Source of the DNA: Spirochaetota bacterium
GTDB lineage: Bacteria > Spirochaetota > UBA4802 > UBA5550
Reading direction: 5' to 3'
NCBI GenBank assembly: GCA_022709405.1
Contig: JAKLIV010000001.1
Span: 1-49,951, forward strand
Length of the DNA: 49,951 nucleotides
Notes under the pieces: model-generated
The model's input: only the letters and a program-made list of their open reading frames with translations
Told to the model about the DNA's origin: nothing
Databases searched by the model: none
Made by a program: the position numbers and the translations under genes
Shown: piece after piece, positions 1 to 9,472 of the stretch
How positions within the stretch are numbered: position 1 is the first letter of the stretch
Layout of the letters: each line of letters starts with the position of its first letter

Positions 1-773
1 TATTCGTTCGCCGCGTACACGCCCAGCAGGTTCTCTCCGGGGATGTTCAGGAACAGCGGCAATCCGGCCCCGCTGCCGATAAAGACCGCGGAGTATCCCT
101 TGTCCATTATTTCATCGATCGTTTCTGATATGCCGACGACCCGGTTCAGCACCAGCTCGACGCCCATATTCGTCAGCTGGTCAATTTCATACTGCACGAT
201 CGCCTTGGGCAGGCGGAACTCGGGGATCCCGTACACGAGCACCCCGCCGGGGCTGTGGAGCGCCTCGAAAATGGTCACGTCGTATCCCTTTCTCCTGAGC
301 TCGCCGGCGGCCGTGAGTCCCGCAGGGCCGGAGCCCACGATCGCGATTTTCTTCTTTTTGGTCGAGGGGAATGTCTCCTTCGGGAGGGGCTGCTTCTCGC
401 GCTCCCAGTCGGCCGCGAACCTCTCGAGCGAGCCGATCGCGACAGGCTCGAATTTTTTCTTCAATACGCAGCGCTCCTCGCACTGCGTCTCCTGCGGGCA
501 TACGCGGCCGCATACGGCAGGAAGCGAATTCGTGGTCTTGATTATTTTTATCGCATCGGTATACTGCTTTTCCTTGATCGCTTTTATGAACCCGGGTATG
601 TCGATCCCTACCGGGCAGCCTTCGACGCAGGTCGGTTTCTTGCACTGAATGCAGCGCTCGGCCTCCAGGATGGCCGTCTCTTCGCTGAACCCCTTGGGGA
701 CTTCGTTGAAATTTTTTACTCGCTCCGATGGAAGCTGCTCGGACATTTTCTGGCGGGGGATTCTATCTTTCAT
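1..773 (-). CDS. NADPH-dependent glutamate synthase small-subunit-like flavoprotein (NfnB/SudA type), 3' end outside the window
   Basis: The frame is open from ATG 773 to the window edge, so only the N-terminal ~257 residues are seen. Two Cys-rich motifs near the N-terminus (CIQCKKPTC and CGRVCPQETQCEERC) are the 4Fe-4S-binding region of the GltD/NfnB/SudA family, followed by the FAD-binding loop VGSGPAGLTAAGEL. In Nfn and sulfide dehydrogenase complexes this subunit pairs with an NfnA/SudB partner to move electrons among NAD(P)H, ferredoxin or polysulfide. That partner gene is directly upstream and its stop overlaps this start by 11 bp, so the two are translationally coupled. Nfn and Sud cannot be told apart from sequence alone. 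Confidence 0.93.
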   Translation of the reverse strand, partial: MKDRIPRQKMSEQLPSERVKNFNEVPKGFSEETAILEAERCIQCKKPTCVEGCPVGIDIPGFIKAIKEKQYTDAIKIIKTTNSLPAVCGRVCPQETQCEERCVLKKKFEPVAIGSLERFAADWEREKQPLPKETFPSTKKKKIAIVGSGPAGLTAAGELRRKGYDVTIFEALHSPGGVLVYGIPEFRLPKAIVQYEIDQLTNMGVELVLNRVVGISETIDEIMDKGYSAVFIGSGAGLPLFLNIPGENLLGVYAANE

Positions 774-1614
774 TGAAGACTCCTTTTAATTTGCAGGTAT
801 GGTCAAACTCGTCCGACGAGGTCTTTTCGGACGATTTATAGGTTCCGAGCCTCGCCATGAGCTCGTCGAAATCCACCTTGTGGCCGTCGAATTCGGGGCC
901 GTCGACGCACGTGAACTTGCGTTCTCCGTTTACGGTAACCCTGCATCCGCCGCACATCCCGGTGCCGTCGATCATGATGCTGTTCAGGCTCACCATGGTC
1001 TTTATGCCGTCCTTTTCGGTCTGGCGGCTCAATGCCCTCATCATCGGGACCGGCCCGATGGCGACGACCAGGTCGATTTTTTCCTTGCTTTGCACTTCGG
1101 CAAGGGCCTCGGTGACGAAAGCCTTTTTACCGTAGCTGCCGTCATCGGTGCAGGTGACGATCTCGTCTGCTATGGCGCCGAGCTCTTTTTCCAGTATGAG
1201 AAGGTCTTTGTTTCTCGCCCCGATTATCACCACGACCCGGTTGCCGGCTTTTCTCATGGCGCCAACGATCGGATACAGGGGAGCCACCCCGATGCCGCCG
1301 CCCACGCAGGCGACTGTCCCGTATTTCTTGATCTCCGTCGGATGGCCCAGCGGTCCGGCGATGTCCCTGAGCGAGTCACCGGCCTTGAGGGTCGACATGT
1401 GGCGCGTCGATTTTCCCACGACCTGGTAAAAAAGGGTGATGGTCCCCTTCGACGGGTCGGCGTCCGCGATCGTGAGCGGCACGCGCTCGCCCTTTTCATC
1501 GATCCTCAGGATGATGAACTGACCGGCCTTCCGTTTTTCGGCCACATAGGCCGCTTCGACGACCATCCTGCCGACGTTCGCCGAAATCATTTCGTTCTGG
1601 ATAATTTTGTGCAT
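763..1614 (-). CDS. Ferredoxin-NADP reductase alpha-type subunit (NfnA/SudB)
   Basis: The 283-residue protein has a ferredoxin-reductase-like FAD region, the NAD(P)-binding loop VACVGGGIGVAPLYP (about residues 101-115) and a C-terminal 2Fe-2S site with Cys221, Cys224 and Cys236. Asp216 just before them fits the one-Asp, three-Cys cluster reported for NfnA proteins. I chose ATG 1614 rather than the longer start at 1650 because AAGGAG lies 8 nt upstream and the protein then begins MHKII, as the family does. It overlaps the partner subunit gene by 11 bp. gdhA is just upstream on the same strand, so the NADPH pool is a plausible functional link (inference). Confidence 0.92.
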   Translation of the reverse strand: MHKIIQNEMISANVGRMVVEAAYVAEKRKAGQFIILRIDEKGERVPLTIADADPSKGTITLFYQVVGKSTRHMSTLKAGDSLRDIAGPLGHPTEIKKYGTVACVGGGIGVAPLYPIVGAMRKAGNRVVVIIGARNKDLLILEKELGAIADEIVTCTDDGSYGKKAFVTEALAEVQSKEKIDLVVAIGPVPMMRALSRQTEKDGIKTMVSLNSIMIDGTGMCGGCRVTVNGERKFTCVDGPEFDGHKVDFDELMARLGTYKSSEKTSSDEFDHTCKLKGVFNER

Positions 1615-1673
1615 GGCCCTGCTCCTTAAAAACTGCTGACGATAATTCATGGGGTTTTCAGGCGAGAATAATA

Positions 1674-1712
1674 CGGCAGAGGGCCCTTGACGGACCTCTG
1701 CCGCTTTTTTTT
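1674..1712 (+). terminator. Stem-loop with T-tract, rho-independent type
   Basis: Nine-base arms CGGCAGAGG and CCTCTGCCG enclose a 12-nt loop and are followed by eight Ts on the + strand. It lies between gdhA and the flavoenzyme pair, both on the minus strand, so the T-tract faces against their transcription. On the minus strand only a TATTATT tract follows the stem. It may act as a weak terminator after gdhA or block antisense transcription. Confidence 0.6.
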
Positions 1713-1733
1713 ATTCCTGTATCATTCTATCTA

Positions 1734-3418
<1,685 letters not shown>

Positions 3419-4684
3419 TCAGTTCAGAAGGATATAAAGGAGCTCGCATTCTTCCTTGAAGGTCTTCCATCTGGTCACAAATGCGCTTTCGAGCATGATC
3501 GAATCGCCCTTCTTCAAAAGCACCGGGGAATCGTTGACGAGAACCTCGATCGAACCCGACGTCACGGTAATGAAATCGGATCCCTTGTGGAGCAGCAGCG
3601 GGCCCTCGACGATGCTGTTCGGCCCGATTGTCAGTGAATGAGGAATGATCCGGTTCTTTTCATCCTTGAACAACTCTGAAACGTGTACGTTTCTGATGTT
3701 CCTCGCCGGGACCTTGTTTTTTCGTGCGATCGTATAGCCCCGGTCCTTCTGCTGTTCGGTCCCGGTGCTGATGAAAAATTCCAGCGGCCTGTTGAAGAAA
3801 GAGGCCATCTGCACAAGGGTCTGCAGGGAAGGCGAGGTGACGTTGTTCTCTATCTGAGACACCGCGCCTGCGGTCAATCCAAGCACGTCTGCGAGCTCCG
3901 ACTGGGTTATCTCCTTTTCCTTGCGGAGCTTTTTCACCTTTTCGCCGACCCGGATTATTTCGTCGGCCCTTGAGGTCTGGAACCGGATGTCGTTGTCGAT
4001 AATGCGGAAGTAATGCGGTTCGACTGCATGAAAGGACGGCCGGTTTTCGAGCTTGTTGATGTTCAGGCGGTAGTAATCCATGTGGGACGCGTCCAGGGCG
4101 AAAATCACCTGCGTGATATGGGTTATGCTGGCCATGAACTCCTTCGAATGGGCGTCCCTTTCGTAAATCCAGAAGGCCAGGGTGTTCATGTCATAGAGCT
4201 TGGGGCACTTGAAAGCGAAAAAATCGATGACGTCCCGCTCGTTTTTCCAGAGTTCGAAAAGACCGGTGAGGCTGTCGAAGATGTAAAAGGAGCCGTCCCT
4301 TTTCGTTTTTTCGACCTCGTTGAGCACTCCGATGAACGACGATATGTCCCTCGGATTTTCCATGCATATGTAATGCGCAGGATCGATCGCGCCGTCCCGG
4401 TAGAAATCGAGAAAGACCTCGTCGCTGTTTCCCTTGCCGTGGGTGAACGCGTCGATCAGCGTGGTGTTTTCGTTGAAAAGGAACCCATAGCGTTTTTTGA
4501 TCGTATGCGGCGAGTAGTTCGAGTTTATGTAAATGATGTTCTTCTCGAAGTTCTTGTTGTGGTCGATGAACGCCCTGATGAAGCTGTCGATCGAGACGCC
4601 GTTGGCCACCTGCCATACCACATTATCGCCGAGCCTGAGCCCCCCGGTCAGCTTATCGAGGTATGATACGCCGGTGCTGATCAT
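3419..4684 (-). CDS. XRE-family regulator with a KaiC/RAD55-like N-terminal domain and C-terminal cupin
   Basis: This is a three-part protein of 421 residues. Residues 1-225 resemble a KaiC/RAD55 RecA fold (GVSYLDKLTGGLRLGD at the start), but the P-loop GxxxxGKT is missing: the segment reads GDNVVWQVANGVS. Roughly residues 235-295 form an XRE helix-turn-helix (KLRKEKEITQSELADVLG, then AGAVSQIEN). Residues about 340-421 form a cupin fold, as in XRE-cupin sensors. It is probably a transcriptional regulator whose ATPase-like part lost nucleotide hydrolysis and became a sensing or oligomerisation module (inference). It lies 27 bp downstream of xth on the same strand. Targets are unknown. Confidence 0.8.
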   Translation of the reverse strand: MISTGVSYLDKLTGGLRLGDNVVWQVANGVSIDSFIRAFIDHNKNFEKNIIYINSNYSPHTIKKRYGFLFNENTTLIDAFTHGKGNSDEVFLDFYRDGAIDPAHYICMENPRDISSFIGVLNEVEKTKRDGSFYIFDSLTGLFELWKNERDVIDFFAFKCPKLYDMNTLAFWIYERDAHSKEFMASITHITQVIFALDASHMDYYRLNINKLENRPSFHAVEPHYFRIIDNDIRFQTSRADEIIRVGEKVKKLRKEKEITQSELADVLGLTAGAVSQIENNVTSPSLQTLVQMASFFNRPLEFFISTGTEQQKDRGYTIARKNKVPARNIRNVHVSELFKDEKNRIIPHSLTIGPNSIVEGPLLLHKGSDFITVTSGSIEVLVNDSPVLLKKGDSIMLESAFVTRWKTFKEECELLYILLN

Positions 4685-4711
4685 ATGCCGTAATCTCCGC
4701 TTTGAACCATT

Positions 4712-5470
4712 TCAAAGGTCTATTTCCATCACTACCGGGGCGTGGTCGGACCCCATCACCTCGGGAAGTATGTATGATTTCCTGAGCTTCGGGCGCAGGT
4801 TCGGGGAAATGCAGAAATAATCGATGCGCCACCCGATGTTCTTCTCGCGGGCCCTGCCCATGTAGCTCCACCACGTGTAGTGGCCGCCTTCGGCCGTGAA
4901 TTCCCTGAATGTGTCGATGAACCCGGCCTTCACGATGTTGTCGAACCCGGCACGCTCCTCGGGCGTGAAACCGGCATTGCCGGTGTTGCCCTTCGGGTTG
5001 GCCAGGTCGATCTCCCTGTGGGCCACGTTCATGTCACCGCAGAACACGACAGGTTTTTTCTTTTCAAGATCCAGGAGGTATGCCAGCAGGTCTGCGTCCC
5101 ATTCCCGGTGCCGGTAATCGAGGCGCGTGAGTCCCCGCTGCGCGTTCGGTATGTACAGGTTGACCAGGAACCATTTCTTGAATTCCAGGGTTATAATCCG
5201 CCCCTCCCTGTCGTGCTTCTCGATGCCCATGCCCAGCGAGTGGGCCGCGGGAGCGATTTTCGAGAACACCGCGGTGCCGGAATATCCCTTTTTTTCGGCG
5301 GAGTTCCAGAACCGGTGCGGGTACTGCGGCAGGTCGAGCTCCACCTGGTCAGGGCTCGCCTTGGTCTCCTGGATGCAGAGAATGTCGGGTTCCTGGCCGG
5401 CGATGAATTCCGACAGGCCTTTTTTTATTACAGCGCGTATGCCGTTTACGTTCCAGGATACGAGTTTCAC
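4712..5470 (-). CDS. xth: Exodeoxyribonuclease III (AP endonuclease)
   Basis: The 252-residue protein matches ExoIII in length and motifs: MKLVSWNVNGIRA at the N-terminus, LCIQETK with catalytic Glu35, the CGDMNVAH segment, and the C-terminal GSDHAP with Asp242-His243. The enzyme cuts at abasic sites and degrades 3' ends in base-excision repair. ATG 5470 has a GGAGG ribosome binding site 5 nt upstream. The XRE/cupin gene follows after 27 bp, suggesting co-transcription. Confidence 0.96.
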   Translation of the reverse strand: MKLVSWNVNGIRAVIKKGLSEFIAGQEPDILCIQETKASPDQVELDLPQYPHRFWNSAEKKGYSGTAVFSKIAPAAHSLGMGIEKHDREGRIITLEFKKWFLVNLYIPNAQRGLTRLDYRHREWDADLLAYLLDLEKKKPVVFCGDMNVAHREIDLANPKGNTGNAGFTPEERAGFDNIVKAGFIDTFREFTAEGGHYTWWSYMGRAREKNIGWRIDYFCISPNLRPKLRKSYILPEVMGSDHAPVVMEIDL

Positions 5471-5601
5471 ACAGCCTCCAATCGATTCAGGTTGATGCGA
5501 TTTTCCCGGCGGGCAGGCAGCAGGTCAAGTGATTAATTTCTTTCACACATGTGCTTTCTGTTGAAGTCGAGTGCGCCCGTAGAGGAACATCGAAAAAACA
5601 A

Positions 5602-5615
5602 TTGATTTTTATCAT
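5602..5615. promoter_or_regulatory. FNR/Crp-like site upstream of the MFS-fosX pair
   Basis: TTGATTTTTATCAT differs by one base from the FNR consensus TTGAT-N4-ATCAA. It lies 72 bp before the MFS transporter start. A perfect match of the same 14-mer type occurs at 8844-8857. Confidence 0.4.
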
Positions 5616-5633
5616 ATCGGCTGTAACGTACCC

Positions 5634-5663
5634 GGGTTGTCTCGCATTAATGCGTAACAACCC
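5634..5663. promoter_or_regulatory. 30-bp near-perfect palindrome, candidate operator of MFS-fosX
   Basis: Outer arms GGGTTGT and ACAACCC enclose the inner palindrome GCATTAATGC. Only four central-flank bases break the symmetry of the 30-bp unit. It ends 24 bp before the MFS start, where a local repressor could bind. No regulator gene of an obvious operator-binding family adjoins it except the XRE/cupin protein two genes away. Confidence 0.5.
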
Positions 5664-5687
5664 GTAATCCCTCTACGGAGTCGGTGC

Positions 5688-6980
5688 ATGAAAAAAACGA
5701 AGCGCGCCTTTCTGATGTTCGGCCTTCTTTCGATCGCCTATGTGCTCGTGTACTTTCACCGCCTGTGCCCTGCGATCGTGGCCGACGACATGATGCGCGA
5801 TTTCGCGACCACTGGCACGCTGCTCGGATTGATGGGAGCAGCCTATTTCTATTCGTACGCGGCGATGCAGCTTCCGGCAGGTCTGCTCACCGATTCGCTC
5901 GGTCCGCGCAGGACGATCACGGTTTTCTTTATCGTGGCCTTTGCCGGATCCCTCGTCATGGGCCTTTCAACCTCGGTTGGATGGGCGGTTTTCGGACGCA
6001 CCCTGGTCGGATTCGGCGTCGCGACTCTTTTCGTGCCCACGCTCAAGATACTGGCCACGTGGTTCAAGCCCGCGGTCTTCGCGCGCCTGACCGGAATCCT
6101 TATCGCCATGGGCGGCGTGGGCTCGCTCATCGCCACGGCGCCGCTTGCGATTCTCACCGAAAAAGTCGGATGGCGCGTTGCATTCCTTATTGTCGCCGGT
6201 GTCACCGTGGCCCTGACGGTCCTGATCCACCTGTTCGTCAGGGACGCGCCCGAAACCGAAACCGGCGGAATACGGCCCGCCTCATCGGAAAAGCGCGGCC
6301 CGGCGGAAGCGGCCGGCCTTCGTGCGGGATTCGCGCTGGTTCTCTCCGACCGGAGCATGTGGGCCCTGTGCGTGTGGTTCTTCTTCACCGCCGCCATATT
6401 TTTTTCGTTCGGCGGGCTCTGGGGCGGCCCGTATCTCATCCACGTCCACGGCCTTTCCAAGACCGGTGCAGGCTCGGTGCTTTCCATGACCGCGCTGGGA
6501 ATGATCATCGGAAGCCCTCTCCTGAGTTTTCTTTCTGACCGGGTGGTCGGAGGCAGAAAACCGGTGCTCGTCGTCTCAGGCGCGCTCACCATTGCCGTTA
6601 CCGCGGCGTTCGCCTTTCTTTCTTCCAGGCTTACGCTGCCGCACCTATATGCGCTGTGCTTCGCTATGGGGATGTTCGCCAACTCGGTGGTGAGCGTGGG
6701 ATTCGCCGCGGTCAAGGAGCTGTTTCCGATGAGGATAGCCGGCACCGCCACGGGCATCGCGAATATTTTTCCGTTCGCCGGGGGGGCCGTGTTTCAGCCG
6801 CTGATGGGCCGCCTAATCGAGCGGCAGGGAGTATCGGCCGGCGTTTACACCCTGCGGGGATACGAAGACGCTTTCCTGTCCCTGTTTGTCGCATCGGTAA
6901 TCGCGTTCGCCGCATGTTTTTTCATGCGGGAGACGCATCCGGGGAAAACGGGCCTGGATACCGCGGTCGTTCCGGATTGA
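5688..6980 (+). CDS. MFS transporter
   Basis: The 430-residue protein is hydrophobic with about 12 predicted membrane spans. The loop between spans 2 and 3 has the MFS motif-A variant GLLTDSLGPRRT (about residues 65-76). It is an inner-membrane secondary transporter; the substrate cannot be read from the sequence. The fosX gene starts 17 bp downstream, so the two probably form one operon and the transporter may export a toxic compound or drug (inference). The start at ATG 5688 follows a weak CGGAG site. A palindrome and an FNR-like site lie just upstream. Confidence 0.92.
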   Translation: MKKTKRAFLMFGLLSIAYVLVYFHRLCPAIVADDMMRDFATTGTLLGLMGAAYFYSYAAMQLPAGLLTDSLGPRRTITVFFIVAFAGSLVMGLSTSVGWAVFGRTLVGFGVATLFVPTLKILATWFKPAVFARLTGILIAMGGVGSLIATAPLAILTEKVGWRVAFLIVAGVTVALTVLIHLFVRDAPETETGGIRPASSEKRGPAEAAGLRAGFALVLSDRSMWALCVWFFFTAAIFFSFGGLWGGPYLIHVHGLSKTGAGSVLSMTALGMIIGSPLLSFLSDRVVGGRKPVLVVSGALTIAVTAAFAFLSSRLTLPHLYALCFAMGMFANSVVSVGFAAVKELFPMRIAGTATGIANIFPFAGGAVFQPLMGRLIERQGVSAGVYTLRGYEDAFLSLFVASVIAFAACFFMRETHPGKTGLDTAVVPD

Positions 6981-6997
6981 AGGGGAGGGTGAAACAA

Positions 6998-7423
6998 ATG
7001 ATCTCGGGCTTGAGCCATCTTACATTCATCGTCAGGGACCCCGTGAAGTCGGCAGGTCTCTTTATTCGTGTATTCGGCGCGAGGGAGGTTTACGACAGCG
7101 GTAAAGATTCCCACTCCGTGTCGAGGGAGAAGTTTCTGCTGGTGGGTGATGTCTGGATTGCGCTGATGCAGGGTGAATCCCCGCAGGCCAGAACATACGA
7201 TCATGTGGCTTTCAGAATTTCGGACGATTCATACGATCTGTGCCTGAGCAGGATCAGGGACCTTGGGCTTGAAGTGCTCCCCGGTAGAAGCAGGATATCG
7301 GGCGAGGGCAGGTCCATATATTTCTACGATTACGACAATCACCTGTTTGAGCTTCATACCGGAGAACTCGCCGCCAGGCTTGAGGCATATGGTGTTATGG
7401 CGCATTGCATGGAAACACGATGA
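6998..7423 (+). CDS. fosX: FosX-type fosfomycin hydrolase (VOC superfamily)
   Basis: The 141-residue protein begins MISGLSH and keeps FosX numbering: metal ligands His7, His69 and Glu118, and catalytic Glu44 (sequence VSREKF). The metal-ligand tail reads EGRSIYFYDYDNHLFELH. FosX uses Mn2+ and water to open the fosfomycin epoxide, unlike FosA (glutathione) and FosB (thiol), which lack Glu44. The start at ATG 6998 has AGGGGAGG 9 nt upstream and lies 17 bp after the MFS stop. Chromosomal fosX in environmental bacteria may have another native substrate; hydrolase chemistry is well supported, fosfomycin as the true substrate less so. Confidence 0.9.
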   Translation: MISGLSHLTFIVRDPVKSAGLFIRVFGAREVYDSGKDSHSVSREKFLLVGDVWIALMQGESPQARTYDHVAFRISDDSYDLCLSRIRDLGLEVLPGRSRISGEGRSIYFYDYDNHLFELHTGELAARLEAYGVMAHCMETR

Positions 7424-7464
7424 AACCGGTATGACCTTTATCCTGTAAATAATCCTTTCGCGGT

Positions 7465-7492
7465 TTGACATCGACCGATAATGTTGTACAAT
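7465..7492 (+). promoter_or_regulatory. Sigma70-type promoter of the diguanylate cyclase gene
   Basis: TTGACA (7465-7470) and TACAAT (7487-7492) are separated by 16 bp. A longer reading frame starting at 7481 would begin inside this promoter, which argues for the downstream start at 7526. Confidence 0.65.
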
Positions 7493-7525
7493 GAATCTCA
7501 CGTACGCTTCCATGGAACGGCATGC

Positions 7526-8776
7526 ATGGACATGAAATACTTCAAGGAATTTTTTTCCGATCCGGTAATCGTTCGGGCATACAGGGAATCCCCGTATATA
7601 GTCCGGCAAAAATCGTATGCCCTGGCTTACTTTCTCGTCATATTGCTTCTGATCATCCCTCTGTTTTATTACAAGATATACATAGAAAGCGGGATCTTCA
7701 CTTTTGAGTATTTTTATTCCCTCGTCATCGTTTTTCTGAGCTCGACGATATCAATGGCGCTGCTGAAGAGGGGGAAATTCAACGCGGCCGCCAACCTCGT
7801 GATAATAAGTATGCTGTCGTCGCTCGTGGTCGTTTTATTGTTTGCGATGGCGAGATACATCATTACCCGCGACGAGGCTTTTCTCACCTGGATGATAAAC
7901 TTCCGTTACCTGCTTCCGGCGATGATCGTCATGGCGATGATGTTCTGCCAGAACAGGTGGATAATAGTGACGTCCATCATGCTCTTTATCCCCGCTGCGG
8001 CCTCATATTTCATCCTGAGATTCGTTTATAATGTGTCCAATTATGAATATATCTCCTCCGGAACCTACAGTTTCACCGCTTTTTTTATCATAACCATCAT
8101 ATCGATTTTTTCACGTAAAATAACCGACGACGCATACGAGAAACTGAAAAAAAACATCGTCAATCTCGAAAAGACCGTGGAGGCCCGAACCCGCGATCTG
8201 CGATCGGCGCTCGACGAGAAGGAATCCATCAACCTCGCTCTCAAGGAAAAATCGGCCGAGCTGGAGAGCCTGAAGGACAAGGCCGAAAGCCTGGCCCGTA
8301 CCGATATCCTGACGGGCCTCAACAACAGGCTCGCGTTCATGGAACATTCGGCGCGTGAGGCCAGAAGGGCCTCCCGATACGCACGCGCCCTGTCGCTGAT
8401 CATGGCCGACATCGACCTTTTCAAGTCGATAAACGATGCGTACGGGCATGCGGAAGGGGACAGGGCACTCGTCAGCGTGGCAAAAAGCATCGCCGGCGCA
8501 CTGCGGGCCAACGATTACGCCGCGAGAATCGGCGGCGAGGAGTTCGCGATAATCCTGCCCGAAACCGGCCTCGACGAGGCGAAACGGCTGGCCGAAAGGA
8601 TCCGCCTGGCGCTCGAACAGAATGTATCGGCCGGGGGAAAGCCGGTCACCTGCAGCTTCGGGGTCGGGACCCTTGACGGTTCAGACGATTCATTCGAGCA
8701 GGTAATGGCGCGCGCAGACGGGGCCCTTTACCTCGCCAAGAACCGCGGGCGCAACCGGGTGGAAACCGGATCCTGA
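7526..8776 (+). CDS. Membrane diguanylate cyclase (GGDEF domain)
   Basis: The 416-residue protein has about six N-terminal membrane spans (residues ~25-200), a coiled-coil linker of ~50 residues and a C-terminal GGDEF domain. The active-site motif is GGEEF, and the inhibitory RxxD site (RAND) lies the usual five residues before it. It should make cyclic di-GMP from GTP and be subject to product inhibition. The membrane part is not a family I can name. I chose ATG 7526 because the upstream ATG 7481 falls within a strong promoter; ATG 7532 is also possible. It appears monocistronic. Confidence 0.92.
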   Translation: MDMKYFKEFFSDPVIVRAYRESPYIVRQKSYALAYFLVILLLIIPLFYYKIYIESGIFTFEYFYSLVIVFLSSTISMALLKRGKFNAAANLVIISMLSSLVVVLLFAMARYIITRDEAFLTWMINFRYLLPAMIVMAMMFCQNRWIIVTSIMLFIPAAASYFILRFVYNVSNYEYISSGTYSFTAFFIITIISIFSRKITDDAYEKLKKNIVNLEKTVEARTRDLRSALDEKESINLALKEKSAELESLKDKAESLARTDILTGLNNRLAFMEHSAREARRASRYARALSLIMADIDLFKSINDAYGHAEGDRALVSVAKSIAGALRANDYAARIGGEEFAIILPETGLDEAKRLAERIRLALEQNVSAGGKPVTCSFGVGTLDGSDDSFEQVMARADGALYLAKNRGRNRVETGS

Positions 8777-8806
8777 ATTTCAATTTTCCCGATATACGAT
8801 TCATTC

Positions 8807-8835
8807 TTGACAAATTTAACAGGCTGTATTTCAAT
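8807..8835 (+). promoter_or_regulatory. Promoter of the RRM gene
   Basis: TTGACA (8807-8812), a 17-bp spacer and TTCAAT (8830-8835) form a plausible sigma70 promoter 58 bp before the RRM start. Confidence 0.5.
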
Positions 8836-8843
8836 ACTACAAT

Positions 8844-8857
8844 TTGATTTTTATCAA
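8844..8857. promoter_or_regulatory. Perfect FNR/Crp-like palindrome
   Basis: TTGATTTTTATCAA matches the FNR consensus TTGAT-N4-ATCAA exactly. It sits just after the predicted -10 box of the RRM gene, a position expected to repress rather than activate. Confidence 0.45.
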
Positions 8858-8892
8858 AAATTCTGCCATGCGCATGTAAAGGAAAGGTGAAA

Positions 8893-9165
8893 ATGAATAT
8901 TTATGCTGGAAATCTGTCCTACAAAATGACGGATGAGGATCTGAAACAATTGTTCAGCCCTTACGGTTCCGTTTCCGAAAGTAAAATCGTGATCGACAGG
9001 GAAACGGGGCGCTCGAAAGGATTCGGATTTGTCGAGATGCCGAACCAGGCCGAAGGAGATGAGGCGATCAAACAGCTCAACGGCAAAGAAATTGATGGAA
9101 GAAACATTAAAGTCAATGTCGCCAAGCCGAGAGAAGACAAGCCTCGCAGAAATCCTCGGTATTGA
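8893..9165 (+). CDS. RRM-type RNA-binding protein
   Basis: The 90-residue single-RRM protein has RNP2 (IYAGNLS, residues 3-9) and RNP1 (KGFGFVEM, near residue 42), followed by a short basic tail (KPREDKPRRNPRY). Bacterial proteins of this type are often cold-induced and bind single-stranded RNA. ATG 8893 is preceded by AAAGGAAAGG; a GTG two codons earlier is less likely. An FNR-like palindrome lies in the leader. Confidence 0.93.
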   Translation: MNIYAGNLSYKMTDEDLKQLFSPYGSVSESKIVIDRETGRSKGFGFVEMPNQAEGDEAIKQLNGKEIDGRNIKVNVAKPREDKPRRNPRY

Positions 9166-9195
9166 TCGGGTGTTCTTTCAGCATATACATATAAT

Positions 9196-9225
9196 CGTTC
9201 CGGGAAACCCCTGTTTTCCGGAACG
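9196..9225. repeat. Stem-loop between the RRM gene and the small basic gene
   Basis: Arms CGTTCCGG and CCGGAACG pair perfectly, with inner AAA/TTT pairing. No long T-tract follows on either strand, so it may be an mRNA-stabilising hairpin or a partial terminator. Confidence 0.5.
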
Positions 9226-9261
9226 AAATATTGTTTAAAAATACTCTACAAGGATTGAACA

Positions 9262-9420
9262 TTGGCAAAAAACAACTATCAGTACGAGAAACGTCAGAAA
9301 GAGATTGCACGAAAGAAAAAAAAGGACGAAAAGCGCCAGAAAAAAATGGACATAAGAGAGAAACGCGGCGAAGAAACTCATGATGCAGCACCGGAGGATG
9401 ATTCCGATACCGAAAACTGA
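9262..9420 (+). CDS. Small highly basic/charged protein with TTG start
   Basis: The 52-residue product begins (M)AKNNYQYEKRQKEIARKK and ends in an acidic tail (APEDDSDTEN). Lys/Arg-rich short proteins beginning AKNNY are widespread in proteobacteria, usually annotated as hypothetical. The start is TTG 9262 with AAGGA 8 nt upstream. It lies ~100 bp after the RRM gene and may share its transcript. A nucleic-acid-related role is only inferred from the charge and context. Confidence 0.7.
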   Translation: MAKNNYQYEKRQKEIARKKKKDEKRQKKMDIREKRGEETHDAAPEDDSDTEN

Positions 9421-9472
9421 CCGGAACCAGACCAACCCCGTAATAGGTGAATCCGGTCCCTCTTCAAAGCCT

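Noticed and set aside
799-1629. 276-codon plus-strand frame opposite the NfnA gene
   Set aside because: It is antisense to a gene with clear FAD and 2Fe-2S motifs, has no ribosome binding site and no recognisable motif; a shadow of GC-rich coding sequence.
1674-1712. Standard terminator for gdhA in its own direction
   Set aside because: The T-tract follows the stem on the plus strand, against gdhA; on the minus strand only TATTATT follows. Reported as plus-strand type instead.
5684-6538. 284-codon frame overlapping the MFS gene in another phase
   Set aside because: Arg/His/Pro-rich composition typical of a frame shadow; the overlapping frame has 12 hydrophobic spans.
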